A stretch of DNA of 64,000 bases from Albula goreensis (lineage: Eukaryota; Chordata; Actinopteri; Albuliformes; Albulidae): contig CM040762.1 in assembly GCA_022829145.1 (NCBI GenBank), positions 26,349,436 to 26,413,435 on the forward strand, given 5' to 3'. Every line of letters starts with the position of its first letter. Position 1 is the stretch's first letter. Shown here piece by piece: positions 11,146 through 22,058 of the stretch. Under the pieces are notes generated by a model, which had not been told where the DNA came from, did not search any database, and worked only from the letters and a program-made list of their open reading frames with translations. A program made the translations under genes and the position numbers.

Positions 11146-13595
11146 GGGGGACTGGGAAAATGTTCTGTGTCCTGATCTAGAACAGGACCCTTCTCTGAAT
11201 AACACACCCATTTCTTTTTCTGAAGCCCAGAATGATGGGAAACAAGTGTCAGTGTGTTTGAGACTCCTAAGACTGTCCTGTTCCCCCATTTCTTCAACCT
11301 GGCTAGTTTTAGTTTTCCTTTGCTGTATATTGATTGGAAAAGTTGCTGTGTTTTACAAAAATATATTCAAATGAACATAACTCCCAATAAGATCCTTCTC
11401 CAGTGAAGTGCTGGATTGAGTTGGTCTGGTGATCTGGTGAAGGGACCTGGCAGAAATGAGCCCTAATTACACCTTTCAGTTTCACTGTTCTAGGCTGCCT
11501 CCAGGCAAAATCTTTATCATAACCCCTAGAAAGTCCTATAGCAATAGCATTGTAAAATAAAAAATACTTGCATAAATAATAATAGCAATAAGTGGATAAA
11601 GAACTGAAGAAATATAATAATGGATTATACATTTGCTGGATGAGCACTGAGGATCTAAAGTATTTTCCATAGATCCTCAGTAAGTTTATTAAAAGGAGGA
11701 CCTAAACTCAAATCTAATGCTTCTGTGTTTGTTGATGAATAACAGTGTTGATGGTATTATGTTTCTAGTGGGAAAATACATGATTTCTGACTGAAGGAAA
11801 GAAATGCAATAGCGGGAGGTTGCCAGTTCACCTCATTTAGAATTTCAATCAGTGTGGTCTAGTCAGCTGTATGTTTCTCAGCATTGAAAAAGATTTTCCC
11901 CCAGTTTGGAATATATACATTATTGATCTGTTCAAGTCTTCCCTTGTAAGATCCGCATCTGTAATGCCACTCTTTCCAACCCTTTGTGACAAATGTTCTG
12001 TCATTTCAGAGGTGTGGCAAACAATTTTGAGGATATGGAAAATATCTGTTTTGTTAAGAAATAACTGCTACAAAACCATGGATGATACAAAAACCTGTAA
12101 ACAATACAAAACTATGAATATTGTAATGAAGAGAAAATATTAACTTGTTTGATTTTATTAATTTAACTGGTTAAAAGGCAGCTGATTGGGAAGGCTGTAC
12201 TGGTATTTTGTTGATGACTGTTGAAAACTGGTTGCTGAAAATGCAAGGCTTCAGTTCAGTACTACCATTTTGAAAGGTATATAACATGCATGATATGATT
12301 TTAATAATTTTATTTATTAATTTGCAATTTTATTAAAACAAAATCAAGATAATGTGTATTAAAAGAATGCAGGATAAAGCAGGAACCCCTAAAGAGCTTA
12401 CGAGGGGCCTTACCTTACCCTCAAATTTAAAATTAGAAGTCAGCAAACATGGACGCATACTATGTGTAGTTAATAATGTGTATACAAGAAATAGTGTGAA
12501 TACACAATATGTAAAATTTACAAAAATAATAAATCACTCTAAATATACACAGATAAAGAGGATTACAATATGTACAGTTTAAAGTAAGAAGGTGTAGGCC
12601 TATGTGATAAGTCTAAAGTTTGGTTTTGAAGATGCTAACTGAATAGAAGTCTAGTTCATTAGGGAAAGTCTTAAGTTTGCTTTTGAAGAAGTTAAGTGAA
12701 CAGAAGTGTGGTCGATTAGATTAGTGTAAAGTTTGCTTTTGAAGGGAAGCTGCATTGCATTGCTGAGATGTGTGCTTCAGTGCGCACACATGGTTCCAAA
12801 ATGAAAACCTGTGTATGGATGGTGCCACAACAAGGGGAGTGAAGGCCATCTGAGTGCTGTGTATTGGACAAATGAATGTGAGAATTGAAAAGTTCACATA
12901 CCTTCCAACATCCAACCCCCCCACACACACACAAATAAAATGCTCTCTCATAGTCACAATAGTTCCCACATCAGCAGCTGACCCAGCAGGTGTGTAGGGC
13001 TGTGACCAGAGACTCCAGGTCTTTCACTGCTGCCAAACATGCTTGTCCTCCACTCCTCATCTCTAAACAACATTTAAATAGGTTCATTCAGCACCTTCAG
13101 AAATAATGAAATATTTATTGTTTGAAAAACAAAAAACAATACTCAAGGCATTTTCATGTTTCCCTGCCAAATAAGAGTGCTCAAGGAAACTTCCAGGTTG
13201 CCCTTGTTGGCTATTCTGGGTATTTTAGACAAAATAGTCCATGACCTTAAGACTTTGTTTAGAATTTTAAGAATGAAAACAAAGCTTATCTTCCAGACTC
13301 CTCCAAACAGAAAGCTTACGATGTTTCCTAAAGCCTCAAGACTTTTCTTGTATCTCTGCCACCTCCAAACCAATGTCATCAAAACAGATGGACATTTGTC
13401 ACCTGTACTTCATGAGAGCTCTACTGATCTGAGGCTGTTTCCAAACACTTTTGCATGGAGTTACAGCCAAACACAGGTGTGACTGACCTGTGTTCTATTC
13501 ATCATAAACAATATATAGTATACAAGTTTATATGTTCATACAATGTAAGCAAGGAGTCTTCTGTGCACAGAAGGTCACTGATGATATTTTTATAT
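11146..13595. other. Gene-free interval downstream of hsd17b1
   Basis: AT-rich sequence without a supported gene. It contains an imperfect 60-bp-scale repeat at about 12610-12745 (AAGTTTGCTTTTGAAG units). The neighbour expected from human synteny (COASY) was not seen. Confidence 0.4.
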
Positions 13596-13601
13596 TTTAT
13601 T
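13596..13601 (-). terminator. Candidate poly(A) signal of hsd17b1
   Basis: AATAAA on the minus strand, about 280 nt downstream of the hsd17b1 stop codon. It is the first canonical hexamer I see past the stop. The actual 3' end was not determined. Confidence 0.4.
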
Positions 13602-13881
13602 AAAAAGCGATATCTATAAAGTTAATTGAATGGGTCTTCCAAGTATTCACAGGACTGTCACTTGCATCCATCATAGTGTTTAGCGCTGCAAAGTGCCATA
13701 TGTGCAAAAGCAGAATTATTCCACAGAGCTGAGGAATATGTGTCATGATTATAAAAAACAAACAAACAGCAAAATAACATATAAATGAACATAAGCAAAC
13801 TTAAATGCACTGCTGCTTTGTCATAGCTTCAGCTGACTGATTAGCATGTGCAAGCAGGATGGAGCTTGGGCTTGCTGGGGC

Positions 13882-16800
13882 TCAAGCGTCCTCCGCACTG
13901 GCAGGGGAGAAGATGAACTTGCTCATGGCTCTTATGTACTGGGACCCATCGTGCATGGCCAGCTTGAGGGATGTGAGAGGCAGCAGGGCGCTGTTGGTGT
14001 AATAACGCAGGGATGGACTCGGGGAACTAATGGCTTCCAGGAACACCTGCAGGAGAAGCCCAGCATACCTATGAAGCAAGTGTTAACTGCTGTCAGATAC
14101 CTATCTGTATAAATAAAATTAAGCAGGTGTTTGTGACCAAGACTTGGGTCAAAATAATCTGTTTAAGCATACACAGACCCTGGAGACCCAAATAACGGAC
14201 AATTTTGACATTAGCATTACCATCCATTTTCACTAATATTCTGAGCCACATTATTTTTCATTATGATTGCAGTTTAGTCAGCAGAGTTCTTTCAGAACAG
14301 ACAGCACACCTGTGACAGTTTTAAGGTTCTGTCTTAACAGAGAGCACCTCTCTGACAGTGTTAAGACCCTAGTATACTTAAAGCTGAAATGAATTTTGAT
14401 AGGTTCTTAAGACCAAAATGATATGTTTGTGGAAAAACAAACCTCCGAAATGAGGTTGCACACCACAGTGTGCACCTACATGCTGGCTGAACTGGACAAA
14501 TTCATTGCCAATCTGCCTCTAATGTGACATCATTTGTAATTGGTCAAAAACATAACGTTTTTTTGTGATGCCTTGCAATGGGGATGCTACTCCACCTCTG
14601 TTTGCTGGCCGTTCTCTGTTTATATTATTCTGTCAATTCTGTATCTTCGAGGCTTGGCTTGCCGAACTTGCCAGGGGTTATTGGCATCTGTATGACCGTT
14701 CCACACATGATTACAAAGACAGCGAGATGTCCGCCAACTCATGGCAAGAAATATCAAAGATGATGTTAGCTCACTGGTGCGTGCCAGTAAATGAACAATG
14801 GGGAGCTATACAAAGTATATACACATTTGTTTGCGGCAAAATGTTTGGCTGTGGTTCAACTTAGTCAAGTTCGACTTCATTTTAAGTATACTCCTGCCTC
14901 TAATTTTCTGTCAGAATGGAGAGCACACCTATGTGAGTGTTAAGGTCCTTGCAGAACAGAGAGCACACCTATGTGATTGTTAAGGTTCTGTCAGAAAAGA
15001 GAACACACCTGAACAATGTCCTGGGCCTCCTGGGCTGCGCTGATGAAGACGTTGGCGCAGTGCTTCAGGTACAGTTCATAGAGCTGGCGGGTGAGCTGGT
15101 CCACCTGCAGGAGTAAGGCATCCCGTGGATCCGCCCGTTGCAGGTTGGACAGGAAGTGGGTGTTGACGGGGCCACACTCGATCAAACTGACGCTGCAGCA
15201 AGCAGGACACAGAGCTGGATGGGTATTTATTTACGTAAGCTGGGATGACCAGTGCTTTATTGCTTCATATGCTGATTATTATCCACTGCATACGGTTGGT
15301 TGATTCAGACCTTATGAAAATAAATATGATGATCCAGGTCATATTTGTGGCAGATAATGATCTTAAGATACACTGCTCATCTGTCTGGGCTACATTCTGA
15401 CACCACACACCAGCATTTTCCTGTGTTGTTGACTCGCTGTTACTTATGCATTAATGGAACACTTGTTTTGTCAATATGTTGTGCCATGTAATTTTTGTTA
15501 CCTTTGTACCCTTTCTTAACCATATTTACATTATATTACTGCCTATGTGTATACCCTGGGCTTTGCTACTGTCTCATGTCACCAGGTTTTCTGTCCTGTG
15601 CTTTGCGGGTCATTGAGAAAAACCTCCACTTGTTACGTCACTGACTGAACCTGCATGTGCATGCCACCCTGCACAGGTAGAGGACTATGTGCACAGGTAG
15701 GACAGGGCACTCTGTGCACAGGCAGGGTAGGGGACTCTGTTTCAGATGTCCCTGGATTTTCCTTTTTGCCAATGTGCTTGAAACCCAGAATGTGGAAATA
15801 CAGAAACACAAAAATAGCTTTGGAATTGAAGTGACTTCTTGGTTAGTTTAGTATGGATGAAGGTGAGACATAATATTGGCTAAACCTCCAGAAAAAAACA
15901 TGATATTGACTGGAAAGGGACTTTAAGAATCTAGATAACTGCTTTTTATTCCTATTCTTCAGTTACTTTTCTTCTTGAGTCAGTGTATTTTCTTGTATAT
16001 CTGGCTAGCTTATCTTTTGATCACAAGATGGATATTTGTATAAACACAATTTTGATAAAAAAATAGGTTTTCTAGCCATTTTAGTAATTTTCCCAAATAC
16101 TATTATTTAGCAGTCATTCTAAGACACATACCTGTATCTAATTATGATTAGTTTGAAACTGATAAGAACTGTAGTCTGTTGTCTGGGTTTGATTCTGTTT
16201 TGTATCTCAGGGATGCTGTTATGGTTATCATCCTGAGACGTTTTCGCCCAGTGGCAGGCGTGAGATGAGCAGTCTCACACAGCCTGGTTACTCACTGTAT
16301 ATTGAAGTGCTGCAGGAGTATGGCCAAGCTCTCACAAACTCCCTCCACTGCAAACTTGCTGGCACAGTACACCTCGTTAAAGGGCAGACCTGACAAGCAA
16401 GGCATAGTGTCACTGCCAGTACCTCACACAGTAATATAATGTGCATGTATAACACTGGCAGTAAGACTCAAACAGTAATATACTGTGCATGTGTAACACT
16501 GGTACTAAGACCCATGCAGTAAAATACTGTGCATGTGTAACACTGGCAGTAAGAATCATACAGTAATATACTGTGCATGTGTAACACTGACACTAAGACT
16601 CATACAGTAATATACTGTGCATGTTTAACACTGACACTAACACTCGTACAGTAATATACTGTGCATGTGTAACACCGGCACTAAGACTCATACAATAATA
16701 TACACAGTCACTCCCATGCCCACCCCATCCTTTACCTTGCAGTCCTCCAATGCTGCCTGTCACCAAGATGCGCCCGGAGCGTGGGCCTTCATTCCAGGCA

Positions 16801-19800
16801 TGAAGGTCTGGATGGTGCGGATGGTGCCCATCAAGTTCACATCCAGGATCTCCCTCATTGTGTTCTGAGACATGGTCTCCAGTGGGCCCATAAGACCCAT
16901 CCCTGCATTACACACTGCAAGTACACAACCCAGCATCACACAACACACACACTCATTCCATCGCTGTGTTACACCCCAGGATTTGGAGCTGACCATTTTT
17001 GATAATGTTTCTGAAAAAAATGTATAAACTGGGTAATAACGGCATGGCATCTCAAGGAATGTGCAACAAAACTCAGAAAAAGTGGGTATATCAATAATAA
17101 ACACACCTTCAAATGTAGAGCACATTTAAATTATTAGCTATGCACTTTGTAGAAAGGTGCTATGGAGACAGCCAGTCCAAAGCTTGTAATGCTGAATCCT
17201 ATAAATAACAACAAATCAAATATTTTATTAAATGCTTTCTTCTGTGATCAGAGAAACAGGATTATGGACTGGTTGAAAGCTGCTTTAACAAGCTCTGGCA
17301 GAAAATCAATATTTTTGTTATTTTATGGTAAAGTACAATTAAAATAAATATTGAACATCATATTTAAATAAAGATCTGTCAGAAAAAACAGACTGGGCAA
17401 CATAAACAGGATCAGTTGGCCAAGAGGAATTTTTCCAGTCAAACTGATCATTTTGACAGTTGGGAAATGGATACACTGACAGAGCAGAGGGGCAGAGCCT
17501 CACTGTCTTCCCAATCAGATTTCCTGATAATGTCACAAATGAAAAAGGAGAAAAAGTGCACAATGTTAAGATACTGAGGGAATTCCCAGAGACATTGGTG
17601 TAAGATTTACTTCTGTCATGTGACAGAAATAAAGACAATAAAGACAATCCTGTTCTACACTGTTCTACACAGAGCACTCAGTACAGACAATAAAGACTTT
17701 GAGCAAGAAAAAAACCAAAGAAAATTATACTTAGATACTTCCCCCAAAATGTAATATTAACATTTACAATAATGGAACTGTAATGATTCAGGGCGAATGG
17801 CTCATAACAGTATGTAGAAATTTGAAAATGATTCTCACCTGCTTTAAATGTAAATGCTAAAAGTGATAAATCCAACAGATATACCAGACCCAGCCCCCAG
17901 CCCCCAGGGCCCTACCCTCCCCTAACACACACAAATCCTTGTAGTCCTTACGCACTTGGCACCAGATCCAGGACTGTCTCTCACTATTAGATTTTGAAAT
18001 CATAGAGTTCCCTGCAGAAACACAGTACAGGCCAGGGTCAAATTGCCTTGCGCAAAGGGAAATGAGTCCTCCTAGTCAGCACTTGGCACCAGATCCAGGA
18101 CTGTCTTTCACTATTAGATTTTGAAATCATAGAGTTCAGAGAAAACAAATTATAAGTGAGAGTCACATTAACCGCCTGCAGAAACAGCTGGATGTCAGGA
18201 ACTTTTTGGTTTTCTGAGTGTTTAAAGGGGAGGCCAGGGTCAGGAACAATTAAGATTATGGAAAAGGTTTGCTTATATTTCTATATTTTTGGTTGTGGAG
18301 AAATAATGGTCTAAATAATGAGTAGGATTTGAGGTTGACAATCATTTTGTAAATAGTTGTAAATTGTTTTTGAAATGTAAAGGATTCTCACTTTTTTTAA
18401 TTTAATTTAATTTTAAATTGATTACAATTTTTATTTTCATTAAATTTTACATGAATCATAAATTTCATATGCAAGGCATTAATCTCAAAGTTTGTAAGAA
18501 TAATTAATGGTCATTTACCTTAAATATGGCAAATTCTTGTTTATTTTATATAAAAATCAATTTGTCAGTTGTTGTTTGCAGTCTTTGTAAAGCTAAGCTT
18601 TTTCTCAGATGTGATGTGTCATTGCTTTGAGTCTTTTCGTTTCAGCATGTGACATAGGAGGCAACTCTGTACGTGTGCTTTTTTTCAACTTTTGCTGGTC
18701 TTCTTTTCTCTACTCCCCCACTACCTCTCATTTCCTACCTGAAAGTATGTGGAGGCAAGGAGTGGATGAAACTAATGGAGGAGAACAGGAAAGGAGGAGA
18801 TGCTATGCAAATTGGAACAGCTAATCTGATTCCCCTGTCATTAAAGTTGACGGTGGCTATTGATGAAGTAGTAACTTTTACTGATAAAGAGGATACCTAA
18901 GACAATAACGCTTCTCATACACTGCCAGCCATTTTATTCATCAAAACATTAAAATCTGCTCATGATATCACATAACAGTATGTACAAGGAAATAAATACA
19001 CCTGCCTGCTACACTTGTTTCCTCCCCTCCTTTCCTCCCCATACTTCTGGGGTAGGAGACAAGGAGGAGTAGGGGGAGTGGAGGAAAGGAGGAAACAAGC
19101 CTCCTAAAATTTTTGAACATTGGAGGGAGGGAGGACACAAAGATCAGTTTTTGGGGCATGGAGGAGATGAGGTGTTTGTGGAGGAGAAGAGCATAATATA
19201 TCTTTTGAGTACTGGAACGCACCCAAAGCCCCAAACAGCTGCTTTAGTTCACCGGTTTCACTGCAAAATTAACCTCTTTTTAGGTAAGTATCGAAAACCA
19301 TACCGCCAAGATTTCAAAATACCATCATATACTGTGTCAAGCCACAGTGTCTTTTTTTTGGAAGATGAACATTTGATGAGGCGTGTTCCTTACACTTACA
19401 CAGAGGCTACAGGATTTCGGTAATTCAAACTTGAAATCCTATATATATTTCTTACCTATTGCTTGATTTTTTTACAAAATATAAAGCTGGGAGTGTCCGC
19501 ATGTCATGTTAAATGTGAATGAGGTTGTTAATGTCAGAGTAGCTTCAATAAATATCGACAGCCTCTTGGATTGTACATTTTCCTCCTTTTTCCAGATGAT
19601 GGTGATTAAATGAATATGTATTGTATTATTTAGACCATACCATATTACATCGAATCATGTAAACACGGAATTGAATAATATTGAAATGTTCCATGCTAAA
19701 GTGTATCTTTACTATATTGGATTTTAGATCATGTATGTAGAACTATAGTCTACAATCCACAATGAGGATAGTAATGTCTCCTAGAACAAGCAGTTTTTAC

Positions 19801-20409
19801 CTAAGATGTCCACTCTCTCCTCACTGATCTTCCTCCTGGTGTCCTGGATAGACTGCAGGTCAGTCACGTCCATCTGCAGGATGTCCAGTGTGTCTTTGTG
19901 GAAGCCCTTCACATGCTCCAGCAGACGCTCCTTCTTGGCTAGGTTTCGCATGGTGGCATAGACTAAACAAAGGAAAAACATCATCAAAGCTGTGTATTTA
20001 ATTTACATTTTTATGGAAATTATTTTTTTCTCTAGCTGAACATGAAACTAAAAGTTATTTTGCCTTAATTTGATAACATAATGATTCCTGTCACTGGTCA
20101 TAGGTCACAGGCCATAAGTCAGTGATAAGACTGGTTCCTGTTAGTCTGCAACTCATCCCACCTGAGAAAACTGCTGTGCAAGTAGAAAGCGTCAGTTGCA
20201 CAAACTGATATATAACTACACACACAGGAGTGTACCTCACCTGTACAGTTAGACCCTGCCTGAGTAAATATCTGAGCATGCGACATCTGGAGAACCAGTC
20301 TGAGGGGCTCACCTTTGTAGGTTTTGGATGGGTCGGAGGCCAGATGCACCGCCAGGCTGAGCCCAATCCCGGAGGAGCATCCAGTGATCAGAACCACAAC
20401 CTGCTCCAT
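13882..20409 (-). CDS. hsd17b1: 17-beta-hydroxysteroid dehydrogenase 1 (six exons, with a one-base frameshift in exon 3)
   Basis: Exons, 5' to 3': 20313-20409, 19801-19962, 16736-16914, 16296-16389, 15009-15192, 13882-14046. All boundaries are GT-AG and in phase. The product is a cytosolic short-chain dehydrogenase that reduces estrone to estradiol with NADPH. Visible family marks are the N-terminal TGCSSGIG cofactor-binding motif (residues 9-16), NAGMG at the start of exon 3, TGSIGG (catalytic Ser region), YCASK (catalytic Tyr and Lys) and ECGPV. The order and spacing match human HSD17B1. Allowing for the lesion the length is 293 aa; the shorter C-terminus than the human 328 aa is usual for fish. 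The start ATG has a good Kozak context (G at -3 and +4). Exon 3 is 179 bp where phase requires 180: one base is missing near 16781-16786, after residue 130. The uncorrected frame stops at 16760-16762, before the catalytic residues. Identity is firm; whether the gene is functional here is open. Confidence 0.93.
14285..15008. repeat. 45-bp minisatellite split by the TIR element
   Basis: Units of the AAGGTTCTGTCAGAACAGAG / AGCACACCTATGTGA type occur at 14285-14367 and 14905-15008, on both sides of the 14371-14892 insertion, and run up to the exon 5 donor of hsd17b1. Confidence 0.65.
14371..14892. mobile_element. 522-bp TIR element in hsd17b1 intron 5 with a MADF-like fragment
   Basis: Ends are AGTATACTTAAA (14371) and its inverted copy ending at 14892, flanked by a direct CCT duplication (14368-14370, 14893-14895). 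The plus frame about 14640-14775 encodes a MADF/Myb-like stretch ([20 protein letters not shown], then [19 protein letters not shown]). A 3-bp duplication plus MADF suggests a non-autonomous PIF/Harbinger relative. It has split a 45-bp minisatellite whose units lie on both sides. Confidence 0.7.
16415..16705 (+). repeat. Minisatellite, hsd17b1 intron 3
   Basis: About six copies of a 44-46 bp unit with CAGTAATATACTGTGCATGT and GTAACACTGGCAGTAAGAC. It lies between exons 3 and 4. Confidence 0.85.
17952..18137 (+). repeat. Direct duplication, hsd17b1 intron 2
   Basis: A 59-bp segment starting GCACTTGGCACCAGATCCAG at 17952 is repeated at 18079 with one or two differences (offset 127 bp). Confidence 0.8.
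18690..18925 (+). repeat. Unclassified dispersed repeat, copy 1 (hsd17b1 intron 2)
   Basis: It shares with 37795-38035 a run ending GCTATTGATGAAGTAGTAAC, GAGGATACCTAAG and CTTCTCATAC. The 5' half is a near-palindrome of TCCTCCTTTCCTCCAC-like sequence. Both copies keep an open frame over the conserved half (…AIDEVVT…EDT stop). Confidence 0.55.
19010..19135 (-). repeat. Unclassified dispersed repeat, copy 2 (palindromic half only)
   Basis: A foldback sequence: TTTCCTCCTTTCCTCCACTC on minus pairs with GGGGAGGAAAGGAGGGGAGG about 60 nt away. It is in opposite orientation to the copy at 18690-18925, separated by about 90 bp. Confidence 0.45.
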
Positions 20410-20460
20410 GGCCTGTCTGAGTAGGAGCTGTGCAGAGGAGAGGGAGAGAACGCAACTGTG

Positions 20461-20538
20461 CTTATAGACTCATCACAGCTCCGTATCACTGTCTGTGGCC
20501 TGCTGTGTTAACATTTCTGTAGCTATCTCAAGGCCTTG
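20461..20538 (-). promoter_or_regulatory. Candidate hsd17b1 core promoter: TATA-like box and SF-1-like palindrome
   Basis: On the minus strand TATAAG lies at 20461-20466, 57 bp upstream of the hsd17b1 ATG, so initiation about 30 bp downstream would leave a 5'UTR of roughly 25 nt. About 60 bp further upstream, TCAAGGCCTTG (20528-20538) contains the palindrome CAAGGCCTTG, giving an NR5A1/SF-1-like half-site (YCAAGGYCR type) on each strand. SF-1 control is known for steroidogenic genes; use here is inference from sequence alone. Confidence 0.35.
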
Positions 20539-20789
20539 CGTTCATAAATATTTAAGAATCTCCCAGGGGACTAATGAGGGTTGTCATGGAGATCTTAAGG
20601 GCCAGAAACACTGGACCTCCTATGGGTGCAGTACTCCGCTGGGGAGGGAGATGTGTTGCCAGTTTGAATCCAGATGTGCTCCTACAGGTGTTTCTGTGTT
20701 TTTTCACATCAGAGCTGGATTATAGGAACATTTTGTCATACAACTTTTCAGTAAAAAGGTTGACAATTGTTAAATAATGACCATAAAAT

Positions 20790-21880
20790 GAAAAGCCACC
20801 CAATACTGTTAAAAACAAGGAAATACTGTAAATGTAAAGTCCAGAAGCAAATGTAATATACATGCTAATATTTTTAAAAAGCACATTTCTATCCTGTTAA
20901 ACCAACAATTTCACAGAAAAAACTACAGTTGAATACCATTGTATTTTCTGTAACCTTTGCATTCCATGGTTGTTTCAGTTATGGTTTTCCCCAGTATCAA
21001 AACCATAACTAATTTTTCACAGAATCTTGCTATAGAAAGTACACTGTATCAATGTTAATTTAACAGTCATTTTTAGTAGAAATACTTGCCAAAACTATAA
21101 TTCAAACATAACATTGAATTTCTGTTTAACTAAAAATTTTATTGCGATAACTACAATTGAAAAATGACCAAAGTTGGAGGGACCATGGGTATTCGAATCC
21201 CAGCCTCGCCAATACTGTCTATGACTGGAGGTCCACAGCAGCAAGGCAACAGCCTTGCCAGCGATGGATAAGGTGTAGGCTGGTTAAAAGGTCATTGCTC
21301 TCTACCAGCCCCTCCTGGTCGGCAAACCATATGCTGACTGTGTAATCCTCTGACAACATAGGCAGTGTGTGATTGGTGGTGTGCCCGCAGTGTAAAAAGC
21401 AGTGTTGGCCACTCACACGAGTCTGAGTAATGATGCGCCATGGCTTCCTCCTTCAGAGTCAGGGGAGCAGGTTGCTGTGGTTATACATGGCTAAACAGTT
21501 GGGTGGGGAAACGCTTTTTTTAATATATTTTGCAGTCACTAGATCTAAACCCAATTGAACGCCCATTGGAAAACTTTTTTTTTTAATTTATGGTTCCTGC
21601 TAAGACTACAGTTAAATAATGTTAGTTACACAGTGAAATATATTAGTTGCTGTTGTTTTACTGCATTAAAACATACTACATTGAAACACTGTTATACTTA
21701 TTATTTATTTTAAAACAAGTTTTTGACTGTTTGGTCTTTTACATTCCAGCTGTACATTTGATGGTGGACTGACAATCACAGCTGCCAGTTTCATCTCTCA
21801 AATTTGATGTTGCTGTGTAGTGCTGGGAACCACAGCTGCCAGTATTTTACCATAAAAACAACATATTTTTTTACACTGTA
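20790..21880 (+). repeat. AT-rich dispersed DNA repeat, interrupted by a SINE
   Basis: The sequence holds repeated CACAGCTGCCAGT (about 21778 and 21830) with TTTTACCATAAAAACAAC and a TTTTTACACTGTAA end, a style common to fish non-autonomous DNA repeats. Terminal repeats could not be matched. Confidence 0.35.
21172..21524 (+). mobile_element. SINE copy, diverged
   Basis: A T-arm-like GGTATTCGAATCCCAG (21187) is followed by the family middle, CATAGGCAGTGTGTGATTGG, and the end CAGTTGGGTGGGGAAA. It is inserted in older AT-rich repeat sequence (20790-21880). Confidence 0.65.
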
Positions 21881-22058
21881 ACAGCAATCAGAGGTTCCTG
21901 GGACTCAGAGCATATCTTCACTTCTTTGCCAAAAGTGGCAGTGATAGTTGGAGATTTCATCTGGACAAGGAATGTGACCATTAGCCTTTTTGAATATTGT
22001 TGAATCAATTGGATTATCTCAACTTGTAGACCAGCCAACACATTGTTGCAACTAAATC

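Noticed and set aside
13143-13482. Overlapping open frames on both strands of about 80-108 codons
   Set aside because: No family resemblance and no exon-like context; probably chance openness.
18690-18925. Helitron 3' end suggested by a CTAA (CTRR-like) terminus
   Set aside because: No stable hairpin 10-12 nt upstream of the terminus and homology continues past it.
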